A stretch of 57,935 nucleotides of DNA. It comes from Bacteroidota bacterium (GTDB lineage: Bacteria > Bacteroidota > Bacteroidia > Bacteroidales > Prolixibacteraceae). A model generated the notes under the pieces. The model had not been told where the DNA came from. It searched no databases and saw only the letters and a program-made list of their open reading frames with translations. Positions 16,533 through 24,882 of the stretch are shown here, piece by piece; the first letter of the stretch is position 1; each line of letters begins with the position of its first letter. The DNA lies in NCBI GenBank assembly GCA_024278975.1, contig JAJRSD010000091.1, forward strand, positions 1 to 57,935, read 5' to 3'. A program made the translations under genes and the position numbers.

Positions 16533-17124
16533 ATGTGCTTATTGACAACAACTTATCGAGATAAAATAGCAGGCACATTAAGCTGTTTAGACAGGGTTAT
16601 TATAACTGGGACAATTCCACAGATATGTTATTCGCAAGGGATGACCTCATATTTATATTCTCAAAACATCAGGATATTTGATTATGCAAAATTTGCTGAG
16701 CCTTTTAAAGAAGAGTTACGTACCAATGCAGAGCAAATAGCAAAAGACAATAATGTAGAAATAGAGTTTGTAAGAAATTCGCATATCCGCAAAGAAGATT
16801 TAGTAAAAAAAGTATTGGACACACACGGTTAAAAAAGAACATTTACAGTCTTACTCTTTTATCATTTCTTTTTAAAGCATCAAACAAAAGATATTTAGAA
16901 TTTATCTCGGCATTCGACAATAAAGAAGTTGGAAGGAAAAGACTTGAAAAAGTAACAAAATCAAAAAAAGAAAACAACAGGAACTACAAAGGCTTCAATT
17001 TGTTTTCAAAAGAAGATTTGACATTATTACTTACAGTTCTCAGAGGGGAATACAACATATTTGGGTTTAGAAACAAAGACATAAGAATAAGGATACCCGA
17101 ATTCAATACAGGGAAAGTGTCAAG
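16533..17124 (+). pseudogene. Conserved hypothetical (transposon-associated?) gene, internally deleted
   Basis: The first 99 codons (16533-16832; RDKIAGTLSCLDRVIITGT, IRIFDYAKFAEPF) resemble the N-terminus of a protein of about 400-500 residues that I have seen repeated in many bacterial genomes, often near transposases. After the stop, a second frame at about 16876-17124 encodes what looks like its C-terminal part (FISAFDNKEVGRKRL, RNYKGFNLFSKEDL, FGFRNKDIRI). The middle, some 200 residues or more, is missing. The text is cut at about 17124 by an IS1634-type transposase fragment. The function of the family is unknown to me. Confidence 0.6.
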
Positions 17125-17979
17125 GTTATATATGGTTACGATTATGTATGCGTAAGCAGAACCATCCCAAAACAATACTATAAATTAACAGATAAAGCCA
17201 CAGCAATATCAGATAACAGAGGACATAAGATTGAACTCACAAAAGTATCTGTTAAAGGAAAAGATGACTGTTTTCTACATATAAAAAGCAGCCAGAAAAA
17301 GAAGAAAGAAGATTCTATAGATAAAAAACTCACAGAAAGGTTAGAGGCTCAATTGCAAGAAATAAAAGACAAATTACCAAAACCAAGAGCCCTTAAAAAA
17401 ACAGAAAAGGTACACGAAAAAGTTGGTAAGATAAAAGCAAAACTATCAAGAGTAGGCTGGTTGTATAATATTAAATATACCGAAAACAAAGAAAAGGGTA
17501 TTGTAACAGATATTAGCTGGGAGCGCATAAAAGAAAGAGAAAAACCAAAAGGGGAATATTTTTTGAGATACACAAAAACGGCTGTATCTGAAAACAACAT
17601 TTGGCAAGTTTACAACCTTACAAGAGACGTAGAAGCCGTATTCAGATGTTTAAAAACCGACCTGGACATAAGACCAATATATCATCAGATTGATGAATTT
17701 ATTGAACCACATATTTGGCTTGGTATTACAGCTTATCAGATTGTTAATTACATCAAAAGTGTACTGAACAACAGTAATATAAATTACAGTTGGACAACAA
17801 TAGTGCAGAAAATGGAATCAATGCAATCATCAATAGTTAGTGTAAATAACAACAATAATGAAAAAATATACATAAAACTATGTACAAGGTCAACTGCCGA
17901 TCAAATAAAAATATTTAACGCACTTAATTTTAAACACCGACCTTTTGTGAGAAAAACAAAAGTTGTCCCCCAATTGTAA
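17125..17979 (+). pseudogene. IS1634/IS4-type transposase, 3' portion
   Basis: One open frame from 17125 to the TAA at 17977-17979 encodes about 284 residues without a plausible transposase start: YGYDYVCVSRTIPKQYY, then VYNLTRDVEAVFRCLKTDLDIRPIYHQ and HIWLGITAYQIVNYIK. The block with LKTDLDIRPIYH is the C-terminal catalytic region of IS1634-like DDE transposases. The 5' half is missing, so it is inactive. It is fused upstream to another gene relic and followed at once by an IS66 relic. Confidence 0.75.
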
Positions 17980-17997
17980 AATTCAAAATCGTACTGA

Positions 17998-18360
17998 ACT
18001 GTATTGCAGCTACTTATGATTATGGGTTTACAAGTTGGGTTAAAGAAAGGATAGCTACATCAAAGGTAGTTGGTGGCGATGAATCAGATGTAAAAATTGA
18101 TGGCGACAAAGCTTGTTTTTGGGTTTTTCAATTGCATCTGGGCATCAAAGTTGAAGCAGGTTTTTAAAGATGCCATTTCGTATGAGAAAGAAATGATAAT
18201 TGATGATTATCTAAAAACGAATCAATTCAAATCATTCAATTTTGCTAATCATTATGCAATTATCAGGTCGGTCATTGACACAACCATTAAAAACTCAAAA
18301 AATGTTTTTGATGCCCTATCGTGCTTGGCTAATCAAAAGTTAAGTACTGCTAAGTCGTAA
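17998..18360 (+). pseudogene. IS66-family transposase relic with deletion
   Basis: The first part (17998-18120; VVGGDESDVKIDGDKACFWVF) matches the IS66 segment GSDETxxKVxGKxxWxW around a catalytic Asp. The second part, in the neighbouring frame from about 18120 (IWASKLKQVFKDAISYEKEM), matches a later IS66 region. The join removes the central transposase domain and shifts the frame. It is the third mobile-element relic in a row. Confidence 0.65.
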
Positions 18361-18448
18361 CAAAATTTTCTATAAATTTTAAATCGAATAAACTTTTTTC
18401 CTATTTGGTTGTTTCATCTATAATTTGATTAAACAAAAATTAAAAATT

Positions 18449-18886
18449 ATGAAAAAACTTTTTTTAATTGTTGCAGTAATTATTGCTTCATACACATTTA
18501 GTGACGCACAGGAACTTGGTATACGTTTTGGAGATGTTTCGGGAGGAAATGTTGCAATTGACGGGATGTTTAGCACTGGTCAGTTCAGCCGTATTCACGC
18601 TGATGTTTCCTTTGGAAATGGCGTTGGTATTGATGTTCTTTGGGATTTCCTTTATCGCCCACTCGGAGGCGAAGCTTTTAACTGGTATGCAGGTGTTGGT
18701 CCATACATTCAAATAAACGATCCTTTTTGGTTAGGAGTTGCTGGAGAAATTGGATTAGAATATCGATTTGCTACAGTTCCTATTGCTATTGGAGGTGACT
18801 GGCGTCCTTTATTAAGCATTATAGAAACAACAGATTTTCATGCTGGTGGCTTTGGATTTAATGTACGCTATATATTTGGTAGTTAA
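18449..18886 (+). CDS. Small outer-membrane beta-barrel-like secreted protein
   Basis: The ATG at 18449 gives 145 residues with a clear signal peptide (MKKLFLIVAVIIASYTFSDA, cut before QELG). The mature part alternates polar and aromatic/hydrophobic residues (FSRIHADVSFGNGVGIDVLWDFLY, GVAGEIGLEYRF) and ends NVRYIFGS, as in small eight-stranded outer-membrane barrels. No enzyme motif is visible. A hairpin terminator at 18911 follows. It is the first intact gene after the mobile-element relics. Function unknown. Confidence 0.75.
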   Translation: MKKLFLIVAVIIASYTFSDAQELGIRFGDVSGGNVAIDGMFSTGQFSRIHADVSFGNGVGIDVLWDFLYRPLGGEAFNWYAGVGPYIQINDPFWLGVAGEIGLEYRFATVPIAIGGDWRPLLSIIETTDFHAGGFGFNVRYIFGS

Positions 18887-18910
18887 CGGGTAAAACGTTT
18901 GCTAAATTAT

Positions 18911-18948
18911 AAAATACCCTTTAGTAATTTTTTGCTGGAGGGTATTTT
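18911..18948. terminator. Bidirectional terminator between convergent genes
   Basis: AAAATACCCT (18911-18920) pairs with AGGGTATTTT (18939-18948) across an 18-nt loop, with T-rich tails on both strands. It lies between the secreted-protein gene (+) and the DJ-1 gene (-). Confidence 0.65.
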
Positions 18949-19500
18949 TTATTTTAAAAACATAAGTTTTTCTGCCAATTCACCGGCAAATTTCTCCCCA
19001 CTAAGTATTTTTACAATTTTTAGTGAAAATTCTATTGCAACTCCTGCACCTTTTCCCGTAATAATACTTCCTGATACCTCAATGTTTTTTCCGGTTGTAG
19101 TTGCACCTTTAAGTCTATTTTCAAAGCCGGGGTAGCAGGTGGCTTCCATATTTTTCAATAATCCCAATTCTCCAAAAACCAAAGGAGCAGCACAAATTGC
19201 ACCGAGTTGTTTTCCCTTTTTGCTAAACTCAATAATCTGTTTTTTAAGTCCTGAGTGGTTATTTAAATGTTCGGCACCGGGCATTCCTCCAGGTAAAATA
19301 ATCATATCAATCGCACTGTAATCGGTATCTTCAAAAAGTTGGTCGGCAATTATTGTAATCTTGTGTGAACCCGTAATCTCAAGTTTTCCGGTTATCGAAA
19401 TAGTAATTACCTCAATTTCTGCTCTGCGCAATATATCAATAATTGTCACCGCTTCAATCTCTTCAAATCCCTCTGCAAGTTGCACTGCTATTCTTTTCAT
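18949..19500 (-). CDS. DJ-1/PfpI family protein
   Basis: The ATG at 19500 gives 183 residues; the longer frame starts in the terminator hairpin. The DJ-1 fold shows Glu16 in LAEGFEEIEAV and nucleophile Cys103 in the elbow GAICAAPLVFG, equivalent to DJ-1 Glu18 and Cys106. ILPGGMPGAEHL (residues 68-79) is the conserved oxyanion region. Bacterial relatives (YajL, ThiJ) are oxidative-stress proteins with reported glyoxalase or deglycase activity, which is disputed. The length agrees with the family. Confidence 0.9.
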   Translation of the reverse strand: MKRIAVQLAEGFEEIEAVTIIDILRRAEIEVITISITGKLEITGSHKITIIADQLFEDTDYSAIDMIILPGGMPGAEHLNNHSGLKKQIIEFSKKGKQLGAICAAPLVFGELGLLKNMEATCYPGFENRLKGATTTGKNIEVSGSIITGKGAGVAIEFSLKIVKILSGEKFAGELAEKLMFLK

Positions 19501-19520
19501 TGTAAAATATTTTGCAAAAA

Positions 19521-19546
19521 AAAGATTCTCAAAGTTGAGAATCTTT
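19521..19546. terminator. Terminator after the sigma factor gene
   Basis: AAAGATTCTCAA-AG-TTGAGAATCTTT is a 12-bp perfect stem with flanking A/T runs, so it can act in both directions. It separates the sigma factor gene from DJ-1. Confidence 0.75.
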
Positions 19547-19572
19547 TTAATCAATACAAGCTGTAATTGTTA

Positions 19573-20082
19573 TTAATTATTTGAATATTCTTTTAGCGAT
19601 TTTGTTAATTTCTTGCGTGTGAAGAAAATTCTACTTTTTACCGTTCCCAAAGGAAGTTCTAATTTATCTGCAATCTCTTTGTATTTATATCCATCTAAAA
19701 ACATGGTAAACGGAACTTTGTACTCTTTTTCAAGTTCATCAATATTTTTATTAATCTCTTTTGTACTATACAACGAGTCTGGTGCCGGATATACTTTATC
19801 TTGCGAAAATATTAAATGAAAATCACCGTTTGTTCCATCAAATTTCTTTTTGGTTTTAGCATTTCTGCGGTAATCATTAATGAATGTATTTTTCATTATT
19901 GTGTACATCCACGCTTTGAAATTTGTATCTGGTCTGAATTTATCGCGGTATGTTAAAGCTTTCAAAAAAGTCTCCTGTAAAAGATCGTCAGCTTTTTCAG
20001 AGTTTGTTGTTAAACTTAGCGCGTAGTAGTGTAATCGGTCGCTTAATCCTAGAAGTGCGTTGTTAAATTGAATCTGAGTCAT
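19573..20082 (-). CDS. ECF-type RNA polymerase sigma factor
   Basis: The ATG at 20082 gives 169 residues (the frame opens ten codons earlier). Region 2 is seen at DRLHYYALSLTTNSEKADDLLQETF and FKAWMYTIMKNTFINDYRR, and region 4 as YKYKEIADKLELPLGTVKSRIFFTRKKL. The linker contains no extra domain. No anti-sigma gene is adjacent, so it resembles the orphan sigma factors common in Bacteroidota. A TATATTTG -7 box lies at 20110-20117. Its targets are not shown; the divergent TonB receptor is a candidate only by position. Confidence 0.92.
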   Translation of the reverse strand: MTQIQFNNALLGLSDRLHYYALSLTTNSEKADDLLQETFLKALTYRDKFRPDTNFKAWMYTIMKNTFINDYRRNAKTKKKFDGTNGDFHLIFSQDKVYPAPDSLYSTKEINKNIDELEKEYKVPFTMFLDGYKYKEIADKLELPLGTVKSRIFFTRKKLTKSLKEYSNN

Positions 20083-20109
20083 GGTGTTTTTATTTTTAAT
20101 TTGTCTAAA

Positions 20110-20117
20110 CAAATATA
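20110..20117 (-). promoter_or_regulatory. -7 promoter box of the sigma factor gene
   Basis: Minus-strand TATATTTG matches TAnnTTTG 28 bases before the ATG. The rest of the 304-bp gap to the divergent receptor gene shows no riboswitch-like structure to my eye, only AT-rich sequence and a weak palindrome near 20187-20207. Confidence 0.5.
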
Positions 20118-20386
20118 GGTCAAGAATAGATTACTGGAAAGATTTTGGGGACTTTTGTTAGTTGATAATATCTATCAGTTATAAATAATACCTATGGGTA
20201 GTATTAAGTTTTTTACCATTATGTTCTGTAACTCTTTAATGATGGCAGTTATATAGGATCGGTGTGTGTGTTTTCTGATTTCTAAGGGAACGATGAATTA
20301 ATTTCAAATAGTATATTTGCTGCATATTTTTTGTTTAATATTTGAACAAACTTTTAATATATTCTATAAATTGTCAATTTTGATTA

Positions 20387-22435
20387 GTGAAGAGGTATCA
20401 TTTTAAACAGAATGCACGAAGCATTTTAACATTTAAAAGGTGGGGAAGAAAGAGTTATTCTCTTTTTCTTGTTATGAAACAAACGGTAAAGATTTCGGTA
20501 CTATCGGTTGCTTACTTTGTTTCAGTGCCTGCAATTTCGGTTGCCTGCGAACAAGACACCACCGAAGTTAAAATGCAATACGACCTTGATGAGATTGAGG
20601 TTAGTGCGCAAAGATCTCCTGCATTGTACTCGCAGGTGGCTCGGATTATTTCCGTTATCGAGAGTAAAGAAATTGAGGCGACACCGGCTCAGAGTATTCA
20701 GGATTTGCTTGAGTATGTTGCCGGAGTTGATGTTCGACAGCGCGGAGCAGAAGGAGTGCAGGCAGACGTAAGTATTCGCGGAGGCACTTTCGACCAAACG
20801 TTAATCTTATTAAACGGAATCAATATCACAGACCCGCAAACCGGCCATCACAATTTAAATCTTCCAATTAGTTTAAATCAGATAGAACGAATAGAAGTTC
20901 TTGAAGGACCCGCTGCACGAGTTTATGGTTCCAATGCATTTTCGGGGGCTATTAATATAGTAACCAAACAATCTGATAAGAATTCGGTTGGAATTTCTTT
21001 GGGTGGCGGGAGTTTTGGTTTAATCAATGCAAGTTTATCAGGTTCCTTTAAAACAGGAGAATTATCTCATTCAATTACAATAAATTGTAAAAAATCGGAT
21101 GGACATACTGATAATACCGATTTTGAGATATCAAATATTTTCTATTCAAACCAACTAAAAAGTAAAAAGGGAATATTTAATTTTCAGGTTGGTGCATCGC
21201 ATAAAGGTTACGGTGCTAACAGTTTTTACACACCCAAATACCCAAATCAGTACGAAGAGACAAAAACACTTTTTAGCTCTGTTAAATGGACATCTGATTC
21301 AAAATTACATTTAACACCTGTAATTTACTGGAGACGTAATCAGGATAGATTCGAATTGTTTCGCGATAATCCGGCATCGTGGTATAAAAATCATAATTAT
21401 CATTTAACAAATGTTTACGGTGGCAACTTAAACTCGTGGGTTCAATGGAAATTTGGCAAAACTGCTTTTGGAGTTGAATATCGTTCAGAAAATATATTAA
21501 GTAATGTATTAGGGGAAGATTTGGATTCGCCACAAAATGTTCCCGGCGAAAATGCAATGTTTACAAAAGCGGCATCGCGCAATACAATTTCTCTATTTTT
21601 CGAGCATGCTGTTTATATTAATAGCTGGACTGCAACTGCCGGGTTAATGGGTAATTATATATTGAAAAGTAATTTGGGAGTAAATCTGTTTCCTGGAGTT
21701 GATGTAAGTTATAATATTGATTCTCAACTAAAAATATTCACCTCTTTTAATACTTCGTTGCGTATGCCAACTTTTACCGATTTGTATTATGCTGGTCCAA
21801 CAAATATTGGCAATCCAAATTTGCGTCCCGAAAAATCTACCGCTTTAGAGGGTGGATTAAAACTGAATCAAAATTTTATTCAAGGACACTTTGTTGTATT
21901 TTACAGGCAGGGAAAAGATATTATTGATTGGGTTAAAATAGATGGAGATAAAATTTGGCAACCTCAAAACTTAACCAGACTAAATAGTTTGGGCACAGAG
22001 ATTCAGATTCAATTCCAATTGCAAAAGCACTTTGGAAACTCATTCCCAAATAAATTAATGTTTAGTTATTTCAATAACAATCTGGAAAAGGTAGATGTCG
22101 ATTTTATCTCTAACTATGTTTTAGATAATCTTAAACATAAATTTGTGGGTTCAATAAATCAATCAATAACAAAAAATATCTCCATCGATTTAAGAGTTTC
22201 TTTTCAAGACAGGGAGGGAACTTACACCGAATTTATTGATAGTAGCTGGGGTAATGAAGTGGATTACAAATCGTTTTGGTTAGCAGATACAAAAGTGAAT
22301 TACAATTGGAACGAGTTGAATATTTTTGTCTCGGCAAATAATATTTTCGATTTACGTTACAACGATATTGGAAATATTGTTCAACCGGGCAGATGGATTA
22401 AAGCCGGAATTTCGTATCAATTTAACATTGATTAA
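20387..22435 (+). CDS. TonB-dependent receptor, BtuB-like
   Basis: Starting at GTG 20387 the protein has 682 residues. It has a plug (about residues 68-195: EIEVSAQRSPALYSQ, QDLLEYVAGVDVRQRGAEGVQADVSIRGG, IERIEVLEGPAARVYGSNAFSGAINIVTK) and a barrel with FTSFNTSLRMPTFTDLYY and the C-terminal FNID. The plug is of the vitamin B12/colicin I receptor type. The basic N-terminal extension KRWGRKSYSLF before the hydrophobic segment recurs in Bacteroidota receptors of this group, which favours the GTG start; the internal ATG at 20474 gives a more standard signal peptide. Cobalamin is a plausible ligand, but I see no B12 riboswitch upstream. Confidence 0.88.
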   Translation: MKRYHFKQNARSILTFKRWGRKSYSLFLVMKQTVKISVLSVAYFVSVPAISVACEQDTTEVKMQYDLDEIEVSAQRSPALYSQVARIISVIESKEIEATPAQSIQDLLEYVAGVDVRQRGAEGVQADVSIRGGTFDQTLILLNGINITDPQTGHHNLNLPISLNQIERIEVLEGPAARVYGSNAFSGAINIVTKQSDKNSVGISLGGGSFGLINASLSGSFKTGELSHSITINCKKSDGHTDNTDFEISNIFYSNQLKSKKGIFNFQVGASHKGYGANSFYTPKYPNQYEETKTLFSSVKWTSDSKLHLTPVIYWRRNQDRFELFRDNPASWYKNHNYHLTNVYGGNLNSWVQWKFGKTAFGVEYRSENILSNVLGEDLDSPQNVPGENAMFTKAASRNTISLFFEHAVYINSWTATAGLMGNYILKSNLGVNLFPGVDVSYNIDSQLKIFTSFNTSLRMPTFTDLYYAGPTNIGNPNLRPEKSTALEGGLKLNQNFIQGHFVVFYRQGKDIIDWVKIDGDKIWQPQNLTRLNSLGTEIQIQFQLQKHFGNSFPNKLMFSYFNNNLEKVDVDFISNYVLDNLKHKFVGSINQSITKNISIDLRVSFQDREGTYTEFIDSSWGNEVDYKSFWLADTKVNYNWNELNIFVSANNIFDLRYNDIGNIVQPGRWIKAGISYQFNID

Positions 22436-22466
22436 GAGTTCAGTTTTTCTACAATGCCAAAAATTG

Positions 22467-22474
22467 TATCTTCG
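22467..22474 (+). promoter_or_regulatory. Candidate -7 box of the DUF5606 gene
   Basis: TATCTTCG differs from TAnnTTTG at one base and lies 17 bases before the ATG at 22492. Confidence 0.4.
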
Positions 22475-22491
22475 CCAAAAATTTTAAAGCT

Positions 22492-22937
22492 ATGTTAAAA
22501 GGAATATTATCAATTTCAGGCCAATCGGGACTGTTTAAAATGGTTGCCGAGGCAAAAAATAATATTATTGTTGAGTCGCTTGATACAAAAAAAGAATACC
22601 TGTTTATTCAACTTCTAAAGTTTCGGCATTGGAAGATATTGCAATTTACACCGAAACAAGCGATGTTCCGCTAAAAGAAATTTTAAAAACTATTTCTGAT
22701 AAAGAAGATGGTGGAGTTGCGTTATCACACAAATCGTCGGGAGGTGAGCTGAAAAAATACTTTGAGGAAATAGTTCCTGACTACGACAAAGATCGTGTTT
22801 ATGTTTCGGATATTAAAAAGGTATTGCAGTGGTATAATACGCTTCAGGAAAAAGATATGTTAGATTTCTCTGAAAGTGATGAGGAAACTAAAGAAACAGA
22901 TTCAACAGAGGATAAAGAAAATACAGATTCAAAATAA
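22492..22937 (+). pseudogene. DUF5606-family gene with a frameshift in a 7-A run
   Basis: The first frame (MLKGILSISGQSGLFKMV ... VESLDTKK) and the second frame (KRIPVYSTSKVSALEDIAIYTE ... RVYVSDIKKVLQWYN) are the two parts of one conserved Bacteroidota protein of unknown function. The join is at the run of seven A at 22587-22593: with eight A the protein would read SLDTKKRIPVYS in one frame of about 148 residues. The C-terminal tail is acidic (SDEETKETDSTEDKEN). The break may be a true mutation, a sequencing error or a slippage site; the rest of the coding text is undamaged, so I would not call the gene dead. Confidence 0.75.
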
Positions 22938-23057
22938 TTTGTAATTATTCGTATTTTTTGAATCACCATTAGTTCTGTCCTTTTCCAAAATAATTTCAAA
23001 GAGTTTCACAGTGGCAAGTACATCGCCGGCAGTGCGATGCCTGCCATTTATTTCGAA
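22929..23057 (-). pseudogene. Exonuclease (DnaQ/RNase T-type) C-terminal relic
   Basis: On the minus strand a short frame reads FEINGRHRTAGDVLATVKLFEIIL and then a tail of about 15 residues to TGA. RHRxxGDxxATxxLF is the last catalytic motif (His and Asp) of DnaQ-family 3'-5' exonucleases. Upstream text is out of frame and no other motif remains, so only a fragment of about 40 codons survives. It overlaps the end of the DUF5606 gene by nine bases. Confidence 0.5.
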
Positions 23058-23431
23058 AAACCCAGATGCATTTTAACCATATTATTGCTAACACCTGTTA
23101 AAGGAGCGATAAAAAACAGAATATCCATTTCCGGTTTTAACAAAAGAGAAAATGACCCTGTTATTTATTGTCCGTTGTGTTGACAAATAGCAATTAAGGT
23201 TATTTCTCAGCAATTATGCTTATTTTCTGTTGTTTATATGTCAATTATTGTAAACAAAATCTCTAATATTATTAATCATTATAAAATAATTGTTTAGTTT
23301 TGTTAAAAATTGTTTGAAAACTTTAAACCTTTCGTTACCATAACTGTTTGAAAGGTGAAAATAATTGTTTATTATTGTTTATTAAAAATTGTAACACAAT
23401 AAAATATATATAAAAAATTAAAATTAAAATT
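23058..23431. other. Gene-free AT-rich region before the OmpA gene
   Basis: These 374 bases hold no ORF I can support. The last 160 bases are very AT-rich with repeats of the type AATTGTTTA and a TTTGAAA pair, suggesting a promoter or untranslated leader for the OmpA-family gene. No exact TTTG-N19-TAnnTTTG match was found. Confidence 0.4.
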
Positions 23432-24766
23432 ATGAAAAAAATTACACTTTTATTTTTAGCTGTCTTATTTACTGTTGGCGCAGTAATGGCACAGAATTCT
23501 GACAAAAAATGGGCAATCGGTTTGGGACCAGGTTTGGATTATAATTTGGACAGTGAGAAGACAAACTTTCTTGGCGATTTATACTTTAGCAGGTATTTAA
23601 ATCCGTCTTTTGATTTAATGTTAGATACAAGAGTTGCTTTTTGGAACGGTGATACTGATAATGGGCTCGAATTGGTAAACCCATTGCTTAATATCCGCTA
23701 CAAATTTAGTAATGGGTACATATTTAAAGAAGGAAGTGCAATCCAACCATATATTTTTGGTGGTGTTGGCTATTTGTGGGATAATCAGGCTGAAGGCGTT
23801 AATTTCGATGGTGGTTTAGGTTTTAAATTCCCCATTGGAGCAAATACGTCACTCTTTATTGCCGGTTCGTATGTAAAAGGTATTGAAGCCGAAAGATTGG
23901 CTGGGAAAACACCAAAAGCAATGGAAACATATACAGAAGACCATGTTCAACTAACAAGTATTATTGAATTTGCTTTTGGAGCAGCAAAAGATTCTGACGG
24001 TGATGGTGTAAAAGACAAAAAAGACGAATGTCCTGACACTCCTGCAGGAGTTAAGGTTGACGAAAAAGGTTGTCCGCTCGACCGTGACGGCGACGGCGTA
24101 CCAGATTATAAAGATGATTGCCCCGATGAAGCAGGAGATGCAAAATTCAATGGTTGTCCTGATCGTGACGGCGACGGAATCCCTGATAAAGATGATGATT
24201 GTCCGGATGAACCAGGATTGGCAAAATTCAATGGCTGTCCTGATACTGACGAAGATGGAGTTCCAGATAAAATCGACCAGTGTCCTAATACTCCAAAAGG
24301 TTGTCCTGTTGATGCAGTTGGTTGTCCATTGGATTCTGACGGCGACGGAGTAATTGATTGTGAAGACAAATGTCCAACTGAAAAAGGACCTGCAAGTAAT
24401 AATGGTTGTCCTGATTGGGCTGAAATATCAGTTTCGGCACTGTTATTTGATTTTGACAAATCAGATTTAAGACCTGAGGGAGAAGCTGAATTAGATAAAT
24501 TGGCTTCACAGCTTAACGCCAGTAAAGAGTATGATATTGTTATTGGTGGACACACTGATAGCGTTGGAACTGAAGAGTACAATATGAAATTATCTGAAAG
24601 ACGTGCTCAGGCTGTAGTTAAATATTTATTAAAGAAAGGTGTTAATAATGCTTATGTTGGTTCGAATAACTATGGTGAAACAAAACCTATTGTTAATAAC
24701 GACACAGAAGAGAATCGCCAAAAGAACCGTAGAGCTGAGTTTGAAGTTGCAAAAATTAGAAAATAA
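23432..24766 (+). CDS. OmpA-family outer-membrane protein with thrombospondin type 3 repeats
   Basis: The 444-residue protein has a signal peptide (MKKITLLFLAVLFTVGAVMA), an N-terminal barrel-like domain (about residues 22-185), then five calcium-binding TSP3 repeats of the DSDGDGVxDxxDxCPDTP type (about 187-330). A C-terminal OmpA domain follows (about 335-440; LLFDFDKSDLRPEGEAELDKLA, GHTDSVGTEEYN, LSERRAQAVVKYL), which binds peptidoglycan. It links the outer membrane to the wall. In the Bacteroidota this layout is very common and abundant. A terminator follows at 24794. Confidence 0.94.
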   Translation: MKKITLLFLAVLFTVGAVMAQNSDKKWAIGLGPGLDYNLDSEKTNFLGDLYFSRYLNPSFDLMLDTRVAFWNGDTDNGLELVNPLLNIRYKFSNGYIFKEGSAIQPYIFGGVGYLWDNQAEGVNFDGGLGFKFPIGANTSLFIAGSYVKGIEAERLAGKTPKAMETYTEDHVQLTSIIEFAFGAAKDSDGDGVKDKKDECPDTPAGVKVDEKGCPLDRDGDGVPDYKDDCPDEAGDAKFNGCPDRDGDGIPDKDDDCPDEPGLAKFNGCPDTDEDGVPDKIDQCPNTPKGCPVDAVGCPLDSDGDGVIDCEDKCPTEKGPASNNGCPDWAEISVSALLFDFDKSDLRPEGEAELDKLASQLNASKEYDIVIGGHTDSVGTEEYNMKLSERRAQAVVKYLLKKGVNNAYVGSNNYGETKPIVNNDTEENRQKNRRAEFEVAKIRK

Positions 24767-24793
24767 AGATTAGATTTTTAAAGTAAATATAAA

Positions 24794-24823
24794 AAGCTCT
24801 GTCATTTGGCAGGGCTTTTTTTT
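24794..24823 (+). terminator. Rho-independent terminator after the OmpA gene
   Basis: AAGCTCTG pairs with CAGGGCTT (one G-U) and is followed by a run of T. Confidence 0.8.
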
Positions 24824-24852
24824 ATTCATGTAAATCTAAAATTGGAAAATAC

Positions 24853-24860
24853 TATCTTTG
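24853..24860 (+). promoter_or_regulatory. -7 promoter box of argS
   Basis: TATCTTTG is a perfect TAnnTTTG match 22 bases before the argS ATG. A -33 TTTG is not clear. Confidence 0.5.
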
Positions 24861-24882
24861 TCGCTCTTAAAAATATTAGAAA

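Noticed and set aside
20083-20386. Cobalamin riboswitch before the BtuB-like receptor
   Set aside because: No B12-box-like conserved sequence or multi-helix structure could be seen in the 304-bp gap.
24106-24582. Minus-strand ORF opposite the OmpA repeats (158 codons)
   Set aside because: A Ser/Gly/Pro/Gln-rich shadow produced by the repetitive TSP3 codons on the other strand.
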